Shown here piece by piece: positions 1 to 7,008 of a DNA stretch of 14,327 bases. The translations under genes and the position numbers were made by a program. The notes beneath the pieces are model-generated. The model had not been told where the DNA came from, ran no database searches, and saw nothing but the letters and a program-made list of their open reading frames with translations. The stretch is from an uncultured Eubacteriales bacterium (GTDB lineage: Bacteria > Bacillota > Clostridia > Oscillospirales > Ruminococcaceae): assembly GCA_959605275.1 (NCBI GenBank), contig CAUHFD010000052.1:1-14327 (forward strand). The letters run 5' to 3'. The first letter of the stretch is position 1. Every line of letters starts with the position of its first letter.

Positions 1-130
1 CTTTAGAAATTGTATTTTTACGCCAAGGGAGAAGTCTGCCCAAACTTAAACGATGAACCCAGCCCCGGTTCATCATGGTTCCCCTTGAACAACTCACTTT
101 AAGAGGGATTACAGCAGAAAGAAAAAATTA
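1..130. other. Gene-free left edge with a hairpin; possible end of a mobile element
   Basis: No convincing coding region is present in these bases. The clearest structure is an 8-bp perfect inverted repeat, GATGAACC (52-59) and GGTTCATC (67-74), with a 7-base loop, followed by a short C-run and CTTGAAC. A structured, gene-free segment directly beside a transposase remnant could be the terminal region of an IS200/IS605-type element, whose ends carry hairpins and whose TnpB guide RNA lies at the 3' end. No tnpB reading frame can be recognised at this edge, so that reading is only an inference. The terminal inverted repeat of the neighbouring IS5-like element could also lie here, but I could not pair it with a partner. 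Confidence 0.3.
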
Positions 131-790
131 TTAAGGCAACATCGCATAACAGGGGTGAAGATTGCCGTCAGTGGGCTGTCGAGCAGAAACGCCGTTCGTA
201 TTTCGAATATCCGCTCTGATAGGCACATCAGGTAAAGCCGCTAGACGGAAAGGTCTGTCGGCAAGAATCAGGTTTGCCAGAGCGAACAGCATATTCAATT
301 TTGCCGTCTGCTTTCGCAGCCCTCGGTATCGTGTTTTTCGGTATCGAAGCTGCCCCTTGACGACAGCAAATACATGCTCCACTTTTGCTCTCACGGATGA
401 TTTTTATGTTTTCTTCGTTTAGTCTGTACCTGCGAACATCCGAAATTCTTCTCGCTTTTCAGCACCAAGATAGCCACTGTCTCCATAAACAATCTCTTCT
501 TCGCCTGTTAATAGCTTTGAGGTCATGCTGACATCGTGTTCGTTGGCTCCGGTCGCTTCCAGGGTATGAACAGTTCCACTGTCCTTATCTACCCCAATAT
601 GTGCCTTGTACCCGAAATGCCAGTCTGACCCCTTTTTCACCGAGTGGGCATCCGGGTTCCGCTGCTTCTCCTTATTTTTGGTCGAACTTGGTGCCTCAAT
701 GATGGTGGAATCCACAATCGTCTCCTTCTTGAGGATCAACCTTCGGCCGGTCAGTTTTTTATTACAAGAGCAAAGGTGATACGGCACTGT
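131..790 (-). pseudogene. IS5-like transposase remnant (DDE type), interrupted and truncated
   Basis: On the minus strand, two adjacent pieces read as parts of one IS5-family transposase. The upstream piece (about 790 to 419) carries the catalytic-core signatures TIVDSTIIEAPSSTKN and WHFGYKAHIGVDKDSG, and then VYGDSGYLGAEKREE. These contain the first two Asp residues of the DDE triad. The downstream piece (394 to 131) starts with VRAKVEHVF, holding the catalytic Glu, and continues with YRKTRYRGLRKQTAKL and LFALANL. Both pieces are in the same frame but are separated by two TAA stops (419-421 and 404-406). The roughly 25-30 residues the family normally has between KREE and VRAKVEH are mostly missing. 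The N-terminal domain is absent: similarity fades around 790, next to the nagA stop. This is an inactive relic; upstream coding sequence as far as 817 merely overlaps the nagA end. Confidence 0.85.
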
Positions 791-806
791 TTCAAACATT
801 ATGCGG

Positions 807-1931
807 TTAAAAAACACGGGTTCCTTTCACAAAAGTCATACAGGGACAATATTCTTTATCAAGCACAACCAAATCAGCGTCCATTCCGGCCTGAATCCGT
901 CCAATACGATTTAAGCCAAGCACTTTGGCAGGTGTATCGGATGCCATACGAATGGCATCCGGTAGAGGAATACCAAATCGAACTGCCTGTTGCACACAGT
1001 AGGAAAGCGGATTGGCATTCCCATTGATTGCGCCGGTTTCCAGCCGGCAGGTGTGTTCCCGAATAATGGATCGCTGTCCATCCATAAGATAACTTCCGTC
1101 CGGCAGTCCGGACAGCATTGTGTCATCGCTAATGAAGCAAACTCTATCCGGGCCAAGGAGTCGAACCGCTATTCTTACCGCCGCCGGAGCAACATGAAAT
1201 CCATCGCAAACCAGTTCTGCAGTTGCGTTACTTTCAAAAGCCGCACCCACTGCGCCGGGCTCCCGATGATAAAAAGATGACATTGCATTATACAAATGCG
1301 TTATATGAGAAATTCCCCATTCAAAACCGCGCTTCGCAGTGTCATAATCAGCAGCAGTATGAGCAAGGGAAACCACAATGTTATTTTGCTTACAGAACGA
1401 AATAAAAGCCTCTGCGCCGGATAATTCCGGTGCTAATGCAACAAGCCTTACAAGCCTTCCAGACGCCTCATTCAGCCGTTGCAACAAAGCAACATCAGGT
1501 GGGCACAATGCGGTTTCTTTCATTGCACCTTTCTTTTCATGAGACAAAAAAGGACCTTCCAAATATATGCCGACCATTTGCGCACCCGGCAGTCCGTTTT
1601 CGGCCGCAAATCGCAGACGTTGAAGCGCTGCAAGCAATTGTTCTTCTTCCATTGTTGCAGTCGTTGCGACAAAGGAAGTCACTCCTTCGTGCGCCAGCAT
1701 CAATGAAAACCGCTTCAGTTCTTCTGCCCCTGCTTCCAGCAAATTAATCCCGTGATATCCATGAATGTGTAAATCCAAATATCCGGGTGCCAGAATATAG
1801 CCGGATAAATCCAACTCCTCTGTGTCTGTCAATCCTGTTCCAATCCCAACGATTTTATCCTTTTGGAGCAAAACATCCTCTTCCGACATTTCGAAATTAC
1901 TGTTAATTATTATGGCATTTTTTAAAAGCAT
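807..1931 (-). CDS. nagA: N-acetylglucosamine-6-phosphate deacetylase
   Basis: This 374-residue cytoplasmic amidohydrolase removes acetate from GlcNAc-6-phosphate to give glucosamine-6-phosphate, feeding amino-sugar catabolism and wall-precursor recycling. Family motifs appear in order: the metal-binding LDLHIHG (His55, His57), YLEGPFLS with the metal ligand Glu125, SLAHTAADYD (His191), HLYNAMSSF (His212) followed by HREPG, and FISDDTM, which corresponds to the family's catalytic-Asp motif (Asp269). Length is close to the usual 380 or so. The C-terminus ends at GTRVF, only slightly shorter than typical, directly where the IS5-like remnant begins, so the last few residues may have been replaced. 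The ATG at 1931 is preceded by a weak purine tract (AAAGAAAG). No nagB follows; a partner gene may have been lost when the IS arrived, but that cannot be seen here. It is transcribed divergently from the URO-D-like gene. Confidence 0.93.
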   Translation of the reverse strand: MLLKNAIIINSNFEMSEEDVLLQKDKIVGIGTGLTDTEELDLSGYILAPGYLDLHIHGYHGINLLEAGAEELKRFSLMLAHEGVTSFVATTATMEEEQLLAALQRLRFAAENGLPGAQMVGIYLEGPFLSHEKKGAMKETALCPPDVALLQRLNEASGRLVRLVALAPELSGAEAFISFCKQNNIVVSLAHTAADYDTAKRGFEWGISHITHLYNAMSSFYHREPGAVGAAFESNATAELVCDGFHVAPAAVRIAVRLLGPDRVCFISDDTMLSGLPDGSYLMDGQRSIIREHTCRLETGAINGNANPLSYCVQQAVRFGIPLPDAIRMASDTPAKVLGLNRIGRIQAGMDADLVVLDKEYCPCMTFVKGTRVF

Positions 1932-1952
1932 CTGTTACACACTTTCTTTGAC

Positions 1953-1965
1953 TTTCATAATGAAA
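1953..1965. promoter_or_regulatory. Inverted repeat upstream of nagA, possible operator
   Basis: TTTCAT, one spacer base, then ATGAAA form a perfect 6+1+6 inverted repeat about 20 bases before the nagA start and downstream of its candidate promoter. Position and symmetry fit a repressor site, but the short AT-rich repeat could be chance and no regulator is identified for it. Confidence 0.25.
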
Positions 1966-2000
1966 AGATCAAAAAAATAAATCGGATTCAATTTAGTAAT

Positions 2001-2029
2001 AGTGTAGCATAACTTACTTACAAATGCAA
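2001..2029 (-). promoter_or_regulatory. Candidate nagA promoter with extended -10
   Basis: Read on the minus strand, TTGCAT (2029-2024) is followed after 17 bases by TACACT (2006-2001), preceded by TG as TGCTACACT, which is an extended -10. The -35 is weak (3 of 6). The start would lie near 1994, giving a leader of about 60 bases that includes the inverted repeat at 1953-1965. Assigned by pattern only. Confidence 0.4.
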
Positions 2030-2071
2030 TGGTTTGAGTTGAGCGTCTCACTTTATAAGGAGGAAAATGAT

Positions 2072-3052
2072 ATGAATTTAACATCACATGAACGAATCAT
2101 GCGTATCTTTCAAGGAAAAGAGATCGATCGCCCCGCGTTAAAGCTCTGGGGCGCAAATTTGGATAATTTCTTGCTCCATCCCGATTACCGTCCTGTCTGT
2201 GAATTAGCCGCTGAAAAAAGTGACTTGTTTGTCAGTGTTGATGCTCCAATGCAAGTGTATTGTGGACGTTATGCGGACACATTAATTACTTATGAGCTTG
2301 CAGACACAGAACAGCCGCTTTGGAAAGACCGGCACATTACCATTCATACTCCAAAAGGAAATCTGCACGGTATTGAACGGATTTCGACTCAAGGAGATCC
2401 TTCTTATACCGTCGAGCAACTGGTAAAAGAGCCGGAGGATCTGGAAAAAATCCTATCTTTGCCATATGAGCCGTATCCATTTGACTCCAAAACTTATTTT
2501 GATCAGCAACAAAAAGTGGGAGAACGCGGCGTTGCACTCATGACGCTGGATCATCCGGGATATGCGCTCCATCGTTTGATTGGTTCAGAAAATCTCGCCT
2601 ATTTCAGCATTGATTGCCGTGATTTATTGACGCAGACGATTTCTGTGTTTTCCTCCAGAATCAGAGCGTTTGTCAAAGCCGCTGTCGAGGCTGGCGTGAA
2701 CGGACCGTTCCAATGGGTTGGGCCGGAAGTGTATATTCCTCCGCTTGCTTCTCCGCAGGATTTCGAGGACTTTGTCTTTCAGTTTGATAAACCTCTGTGC
2801 GATGACATCCATAATGCAGGCGGATATGTATGGGTTCATTGTCACGGTAAGGTTGCAAACTTTATAGGGCGGTACATTGATATGGGTGTGGATATTCTTA
2901 ATCCCTTGGAGCCGCCTAAAAACGGAGATATCAATCTGGAACAAATCATTAAAAAATATGGAAATCGAATCGGCTGGGAAGGAAATTTTGAAATTCAGGA
3001 AATCCTCCTGTTATTATATATTTGCCCCTTGATTTATGGCAGCCAGCCATAG
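2072..3052 (+). CDS. URO-D family (methyltransferase-like) protein, C-terminally truncated
   Basis: The product resembles the uroporphyrinogen decarboxylase-fold proteins of Firmicutes, many of which are corrinoid-type methyltransferases rather than haem enzymes and which often sit near sugar genes. Supporting motifs are LTSHERIMRIFQGKEIDRP at the N-terminus, a central PFQWVGPEVYIPPLASP, VHCHGKV (His256, His258) and the late strand GVDILNPLEPP followed by GWEGNFEIQEIL. The ATG at 2072 is chosen because AAGGAGG (2057-2063) lies 8 bases upstream; an in-frame ATG at 2024 has no such site. Similarity stops after about residue 312 (near base 3007). The last 14 codons, rich in Leu and Tyr, look unrelated, and about 60 C-terminal residues normal for the family are missing. 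The gene is therefore probably non-functional. Its original substrate cannot be told from sequence. Confidence 0.8.
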   Translation: MNLTSHERIMRIFQGKEIDRPALKLWGANLDNFLLHPDYRPVCELAAEKSDLFVSVDAPMQVYCGRYADTLITYELADTEQPLWKDRHITIHTPKGNLHGIERISTQGDPSYTVEQLVKEPEDLEKILSLPYEPYPFDSKTYFDQQQKVGERGVALMTLDHPGYALHRLIGSENLAYFSIDCRDLLTQTISVFSSRIRAFVKAAVEAGVNGPFQWVGPEVYIPPLASPQDFEDFVFQFDKPLCDDIHNAGGYVWVHCHGKVANFIGRYIDMGVDILNPLEPPKNGDINLEQIIKKYGNRIGWEGNFEIQEILLLLYICPLIYGSQP

Positions 3053-3131
3053 GCATGGGACATCTCGTTGCCAAAGCTGTTAGAATAGGGAGGTAATGGT
3101 CTGACCTTTTCCTCCAAGGGCTTATACGTCC

Positions 3132-3199
3132 GTCAGAAAGTCAGTCAGCCGACCTCCTTGCTGGGCGTCAGCCCAGCGGCGTCGTCTGCCTTTTCTGAC
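3132..3199 (+). repeat. Imperfect long hairpin with perfect apical stem
   Basis: The apex is GCTGGGC (3160-3166), loop GTCA (3167-3170), GCCCAGC (3171-3177), a perfect 7-bp stem. Outer arms GTCAGAAAG (3132-3140) and CTTTTCTGAC (3190-3199) also pair with one bulge, and the intervening segment pairs partly. It could be a miniature inverted-repeat element, a transposon end or a structured RNA. There is no T-tract right after it, so it is not a classic intrinsic terminator. Confidence 0.5.
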
Positions 3200-3360
3200 A
3201 CAATTCATCCTCGGAAATCGATGAAAGCTTTCAATTAGATTTTAGTATTAATTGTGTCATGGCATTGTTAATTGTATGGAGCAGTTTGACAGCTATTTTG
3301 ATTTCGTGATATTGTCAAGGCGGCAAAAAGAATATTGTGTATTTTAGCCAATGATTAAGA

Positions 3361-3400
3361 AACATAGCGAAACAACTTGACAAAACAGTTTCGCTATGTT
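3361..3400. promoter_or_regulatory. 13-bp perfect inverted repeat spanning the promoter, candidate operator
   Basis: AACATAGCGAAAC (3361-3373) and GTTTCGCTATGTT (3388-3400) are perfect reverse complements separated by 14 bases that contain the -35. Each arm holds a CGAAAC/GTTTCG core like a LacI-family half-site, in the same relative orientation as in LacI operators but widely separated. The likely ligand is the LacI-type regulator encoded in this operon (inference). Confidence 0.5.
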
Positions 3401-3405
3401 ATGTT
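3377..3405 (+). promoter_or_regulatory. Sigma-A-type promoter of the glycan operon
   Basis: A consensus -35 TTGACA (3377-3382) is separated by exactly 17 bases from TATGTT (3400-3405), a 4-of-6 -10 that is preceded by TGT, giving an extended -10. Transcription would start near 3412, leaving a leader of about 180 bases before the first gene. The -35 lies in the loop of the inverted repeat 3361-3400, whose right arm covers most of the spacer and the first base of the -10, so a protein bound there would block polymerase. Confidence 0.65.
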
Positions 3406-3432
3406 AATCATAAAGCAAAATGTATAAAATAA

Positions 3433-3468
3433 ACACAAACGAAACATATATTTTTGTTTCGTTTGTGT
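3433..3468. promoter_or_regulatory. 14-bp perfect inverted repeat in the leader, second operator or attenuator
   Basis: ACACAAACGAAACA (3433-3446) and TGTTTCGTTTGTGT (3455-3468) are perfect reverse complements around an 8-base AT loop, starting about 20 bases after the predicted transcription start. The CGAAAC core is shared with the upstream repeat, which suggests the same protein binds both. As RNA it would also fold into a stable stem-loop with T-rich sequence some bases later, so an attenuator role cannot be excluded. Confidence 0.5.
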
Positions 3469-3589
3469 AGCAAATTTTATTTTCTGTTTTAAAACAAAAG
3501 TATCAGAAAATTTTAAAATTATTTTTTAAATATTTGATTAAGCGCAAACATTGTAGCTGGTAGGTCAGCATCTGTAGGAGGTGGTTACT

Positions 3590-5974
3590 TTGGAACAAGA
3601 ACAGACAATCTGTTTATGCGGCTGTTGGGATCTCTATTTTTTTTCGGATCAGATTTATGAGAAAAGCGGAAGAATCATTTTAAACGGACAGGATGCGGAC
3701 GCCCTCGGGGTACGGATTTCGGCTCAAGTGCCCGGAAATGTAGAAACAGCGCTGGAAGCCAGCGGTATCATTCCCAACCCGTTTTACGGGTCTAATCTGC
3801 TTCAGATGGAACAATTTGAATATAACCATTTTGTCTATGTTCGTCAGTTTTGGTTTGATCAGGAACCAGATGGAACGGAAAAAATATGTTTTGACGGTAT
3901 TGATACCTATGCAGATGTTATCTGTAATGGGGCATTAGTTGGTAAGACAGACAATATGTTAATTAGCCATACCATGCAGTTGAACGGTTTGAAAAAAGGG
4001 CAAAATGAACTTCTGGTTCATATTTACCCAGCAGTTCTGGAAGCAAGAAAATATGAGTATACATCGCTTAACCTTGCGATTAAATATAATTATGATGCAC
4101 TTTATGTTCGAAAAGCAGCTTCCATGTACGGCTGGGATATCATGCCCAGAATGGTGTCAGCCGGGATTTGGCGCGGTGTTCATATTTTTAGGGAACAACC
4201 GTTTAGGCTGTTACAGGCATATCTTTACACGAGGCAGATAGAAAAAAGTCGAGCTGACTTGGATCTGTTTTATGAGGTAGCACTCCAACGAGAACCTGCT
4301 TCCGACTTTGAAGTTTCGGTAGAAGCTCGATGCGGCGAACATGTCTTTACAGCTAAAACACGGGTCTGGGGGAAAAGTGGAAAAATCCAAATCACAGTTG
4401 ACCAGCCTCGGTTGTGGTGGCCAAAAGGATATGGAGCGCAGAATCTATATCAGGTGTCCGTCCGACTGCTTCAGAAAGGCGTGGTTATCGATAATCAGGA
4501 GTTTGAAACCGGAATACGTACGGCTCAACTGTTGCGTACCGGCACAGTTGACAACAATGGTAACGGCAAATTTCACTTTTTAGTGAACGGCAAACCGGTA
4601 TTTGTTTTAGGGACCAACTGGGTTCCGACTGATGCTCTTCCTGCTCGCGGAGATACCCGAGCACCAGGAATTTTAGAACTGGTAGACGATATCGGATGCA
4701 ATGCCATTCGCATTTGGGGCGGCGGAAAGTATGAGCAGGACAGCTTTTATCGCCTTTGTGACCAAAAAGGGATTTTGGTTTGGCAGGACTTTATGATGGC
4801 TTGCGGAAATTATCCCCAAACAGAAGAATTTGCCAAACGACTTGGCCACGAGATCAAACAGGTGGTTCGCAAGCTGCGACATCATCCCAGTATATTTTTA
4901 TGGGCCGGTGATAACGAGTGTGATCAGAACTATCAATGGCAGGTAAACTATACTGATCCAAATCAAAATACACTGACCCGTGAGTTGATTCCCGGTATCC
5001 TGCTAAATGAAGATTTTACCCGTCCTTATCTGCCGAGTTCTCCTTATATTGATGAGGAATGCGTGAAAAAGGGATTTGATTTTGCCTCTGAAAATCACTT
5101 GTGGGGCGAAAGAAAATATTATAAATCTGATTATTATAAGAATGCGCTGGCTGTATTTGCTAGTGAGATGGGATATCACGGATGTCCTTCTCCGGAATCA
5201 GTTAAAAAATTCATTACTGCCGACGCTTTATGGCCTTATCATAATAATCAGGAATGGCTATTGCATTCCAGTTCTCCTGACCCTAAACAAGAAGAACCGT
5301 TTGGTTACCGAGTGGAATTGATGGCCAACCAAATTCGAGAAATGTTTGGAACTATTCCGGATAGTCTAGAAGAATTTGCACTCGCCAGTCAGATATCTCA
5401 GGCAGAGGCCAAAAAGTATTTTATTGAGCGGTTTCGTATCAAAAAATGGAAACGTAGCGGTATTATCTGGTGGAATATTTGTGATGGATGGCCGCAGTTT
5501 TCTGATGCGGTAGTGGATTATTACTATGTAAAAAAACTGGCGTATCATTATATTCAACGTAGCCAGCAACCCCTTTGCTTGATGATAGATGAACCTGAGA
5601 ATGGCATGTGCAGTTTAGTCGGTGTAAACGATACCTTGATTCCACACACAGTTGATTATCAGGTTGTCGGTTTGCGTACCGGCAAAATTCTGGCACAGGG
5701 AAATGCGGCTATCAAGACGGAAGAAGCGCAGATTTTGGAACAAATCCCTTTTACAAACAGCGGAGAATTATTATTGATTGAATGGCAGGGGAAACAACTT
5801 TCAGGGAAAAACAGCTATCTGATGGGAAATCCCGTCTTCGGTTTTGCCGATTATGTAAAAATGGCAGAAAATGGCGGACTTTTATCAATAGAAGGTTTTG
5901 AGTGGGACAATCGGCTGAAATCATATGGAGAGGATGCTGACATTGAACATTTATCAGATCGCGGAGATTGCTAA
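3590..5974 (+). CDS. Glycoside hydrolase family 2, beta-mannosidase-like
   Basis: Predicted to release terminal beta-mannose from short oligosaccharides in the cytoplasm; there is no signal peptide. TTG at 3590 is preferred over GTG at 3581, because AGGAGGTG (3576-3583) overlaps that GTG but sits 8 bases before the TTG; the product is then about 794 residues. The layout is that of GH2: an N-terminal jelly-roll with FDGIDTYADVICNG (about 101-114), a middle Ig-like domain ending at QPRLWWPKGYG, and a C-terminal TIM barrel with NAIRIWGGGKYEQD. The acid/base is Glu443 in WAGDNECD and the nucleophile is Glu526 in FASEMGYHGCP. The late motif WWNICDGWPQFSDAVVDYY matches the beta-mannosidase branch (WQLNDCWP-type) rather than beta-galactosidase. 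It is the first gene of the operon, and its end overlaps the regulator gene. A substrate other than beta-mannoside remains possible. Confidence 0.88.
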   Translation: MEQEQTICLCGCWDLYFFSDQIYEKSGRIILNGQDADALGVRISAQVPGNVETALEASGIIPNPFYGSNLLQMEQFEYNHFVYVRQFWFDQEPDGTEKICFDGIDTYADVICNGALVGKTDNMLISHTMQLNGLKKGQNELLVHIYPAVLEARKYEYTSLNLAIKYNYDALYVRKAASMYGWDIMPRMVSAGIWRGVHIFREQPFRLLQAYLYTRQIEKSRADLDLFYEVALQREPASDFEVSVEARCGEHVFTAKTRVWGKSGKIQITVDQPRLWWPKGYGAQNLYQVSVRLLQKGVVIDNQEFETGIRTAQLLRTGTVDNNGNGKFHFLVNGKPVFVLGTNWVPTDALPARGDTRAPGILELVDDIGCNAIRIWGGGKYEQDSFYRLCDQKGILVWQDFMMACGNYPQTEEFAKRLGHEIKQVVRKLRHHPSIFLWAGDNECDQNYQWQVNYTDPNQNTLTRELIPGILLNEDFTRPYLPSSPYIDEECVKKGFDFASENHLWGERKYYKSDYYKNALAVFASEMGYHGCPSPESVKKFITADALWPYHNNQEWLLHSSSPDPKQEEPFGYRVELMANQIREMFGTIPDSLEEFALASQISQAEAKKYFIERFRIKKWKRSGIIWWNICDGWPQFSDAVVDYYYVKKLAYHYIQRSQQPLCLMIDEPENGMCSLVGVNDTLIPHTVDYQVVGLRTGKILAQGNAAIKTEEAQILEQIPFTNSGELLLIEWQGKQLSGKNSYLMGNPVFGFADYVKMAENGGLLSIEGFEWDNRLKSYGEDADIEHLSDRGDC

Positions 5975-6959
5975 GGTGTCACCGGCCACAGTATCCAAAG
6001 TAATTAACGGTCGACCGGGTGTGGGAAACGCTGTGCGGCAAAAGGTACTGGATATTATAGAGCAGAATAATTTTGTGCCGAAAACATCGGTGAGTATTCA
6101 GAATAATGTTGCGATTATATTTCGTGCAAATGATGCTACTGCCGGTATTTTCTACAGCGACTATATGATTGGGATCATGCGGGGCTTGTGTGAATATGTA
6201 TTTGACCATAATTATAACATCACCTTATTCCCATCAGTCGTAATTCCAAAAAACAAAAGTCAGTTTGCCATGTTTTGCAAAATGCAGCGAATTGTTGGTT
6301 GCGTGTTCGGCAACCTGACTCGGGATGATCACTACATAGAGGATATCGCAGGAGTTGTTCCCATTGTAATGTTCAATGCGAAGTACAAGGGCAACATGCT
6401 TTATTCGGTTTGTTCCGACGACTATGAGGGTATGTATCACACCATCAAGTATTTGCATGATTTGGGGCATGAACGGATCGCAATTGCCTCGGTTGGGTTG
6501 CAGTATTTGTCAAACTTCAACAAATTAAGGGCTTACCGTCAGGCTGTACAAGATTTCAATCTTGTACAGGATAAAGATTATGTTATGGACTTTGATTATT
6601 ATGAATCTTTAAGAATCTGTTCTTTAATTCAACGGCTACGAAACAGCGGTCGGATGCCGACTGCGTTTTTAGCCATGAATGATGAAGAGGCAATAAGGTT
6701 GATAGCAACCTTAAAATTTATGGGTATCCGTTGTCCGGAAGATGTATCGGTTATTGGTTATGATGATTATCCCTACAGCAGCCACACACAACCGGCTCTG
6801 ACTACGGTAAGGCAGGCTCTCTATGAGATGGGAACGACAACGGGCAAGCTGGTTTGCGGACTATCGCCGGATACGTTGGATGTACAGCGTGATGAGTATG
6901 GATCTTTAATCTTTCAGACACAACTTGTGGAACGAAATTCGGTTTTTAAACGAATATAA
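5943..6959 (+). CDS. LacI-family transcriptional regulator
   Basis: This 338-residue DNA-binding regulator probably represses the operon until a sugar ligand binds. The N-terminal helix-turn-helix IYQIAEIAKVSPATVSKVIN starts at residue 3, as is normal in the family when TTG at 5943 is used. GGAGAGGA (5927-5934) lies 8 bases upstream of this TTG but almost touches the ATG at 5934. The periplasmic-binding-protein-like effector domain follows, with DYEGMYHTIKYLHDLGHERI, AFLAMNDEEAIRLIATLKFMG, VSVIGYDDYPYSSHTQPALT and TVRQALYEMG. The gene overlaps the end of the GH2 gene by 32 bases and is co-directional, so the regulator is probably made as part of the operon it controls. One odd point: the hinge normally reading like PNxxARxL before the core is shortened to PKTSVSIQNNVAIIF, so minor-groove contact may differ from that of typical members. 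Confidence 0.92.
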   Translation: MNIYQIAEIAKVSPATVSKVINGRPGVGNAVRQKVLDIIEQNNFVPKTSVSIQNNVAIIFRANDATAGIFYSDYMIGIMRGLCEYVFDHNYNITLFPSVVIPKNKSQFAMFCKMQRIVGCVFGNLTRDDHYIEDIAGVVPIVMFNAKYKGNMLYSVCSDDYEGMYHTIKYLHDLGHERIAIASVGLQYLSNFNKLRAYRQAVQDFNLVQDKDYVMDFDYYESLRICSLIQRLRNSGRMPTAFLAMNDEEAIRLIATLKFMGIRCPEDVSVIGYDDYPYSSHTQPALTTVRQALYEMGTTTGKLVCGLSPDTLDVQRDEYGSLIFQTQLVERNSVFKRI

Positions 6960-7008
6960 ACCAAAACAGACATGAAAGGCGGGGGAGGGCGATATTAGCC
7001 CGTAAACA

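Larger units (their letters stand above)
3053..3589 (+). other. Non-coding scar and regulatory region with multiple inverted repeats
   Basis: No gene is recognisable between the broken URO-D-like gene and the beta-mannosidase gene. From about 3007 to 3260 the DNA contains a compact imperfect long hairpin (3132-3199), an inverted repeat TGACACAATT (3196-3205) and AATTGTGTCA (3250-3259), and a 12-bp palindrome TGAAAGCTTTCA (3222-3233). The composition changes at about 3200-3240 from GC-rich to strongly AT-rich. The first part looks like the end of a foreign or miniature element that removed the URO-D 3' end. The AT-rich second part holds the promoter of the downstream operon and two long perfect inverted repeats, listed separately. 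Confidence 0.6.

Noticed and set aside
644..1027. Plus-strand open frame of 127 codons
   Set aside because: It lies opposite the transposase remnant and the nagA 3' end, has no recognisable motif, and both opposing frames carry clear family signatures.
3222..3233. TGAAAGCTTTCA as a catabolite-repression (CcpA) site
   Set aside because: It lacks the central CG and the 14-base length of the usual cre pattern, so it is kept only as a palindrome in the scar region.
3007..3260. Group II intron or tRNA-like integration site
   Set aside because: No GTGYG 5' boundary, no domain V-like hairpin and no tRNA cloverleaf or CCA-flanked arm could be found.
3286..3318. Second promoter using TTGACA at 3286-3291
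   Set aside because: The bases 17 positions downstream (ATATTG) match a -10 poorly; the 3377-3405 pair is much stronger and closer to the gene.
3433..3490. Intrinsic terminator at the 14-bp inverted repeat
   Set aside because: The stem is AT-rich and not directly followed by an uninterrupted T-run; sitting just inside the leader it fits an operator or attenuator better.
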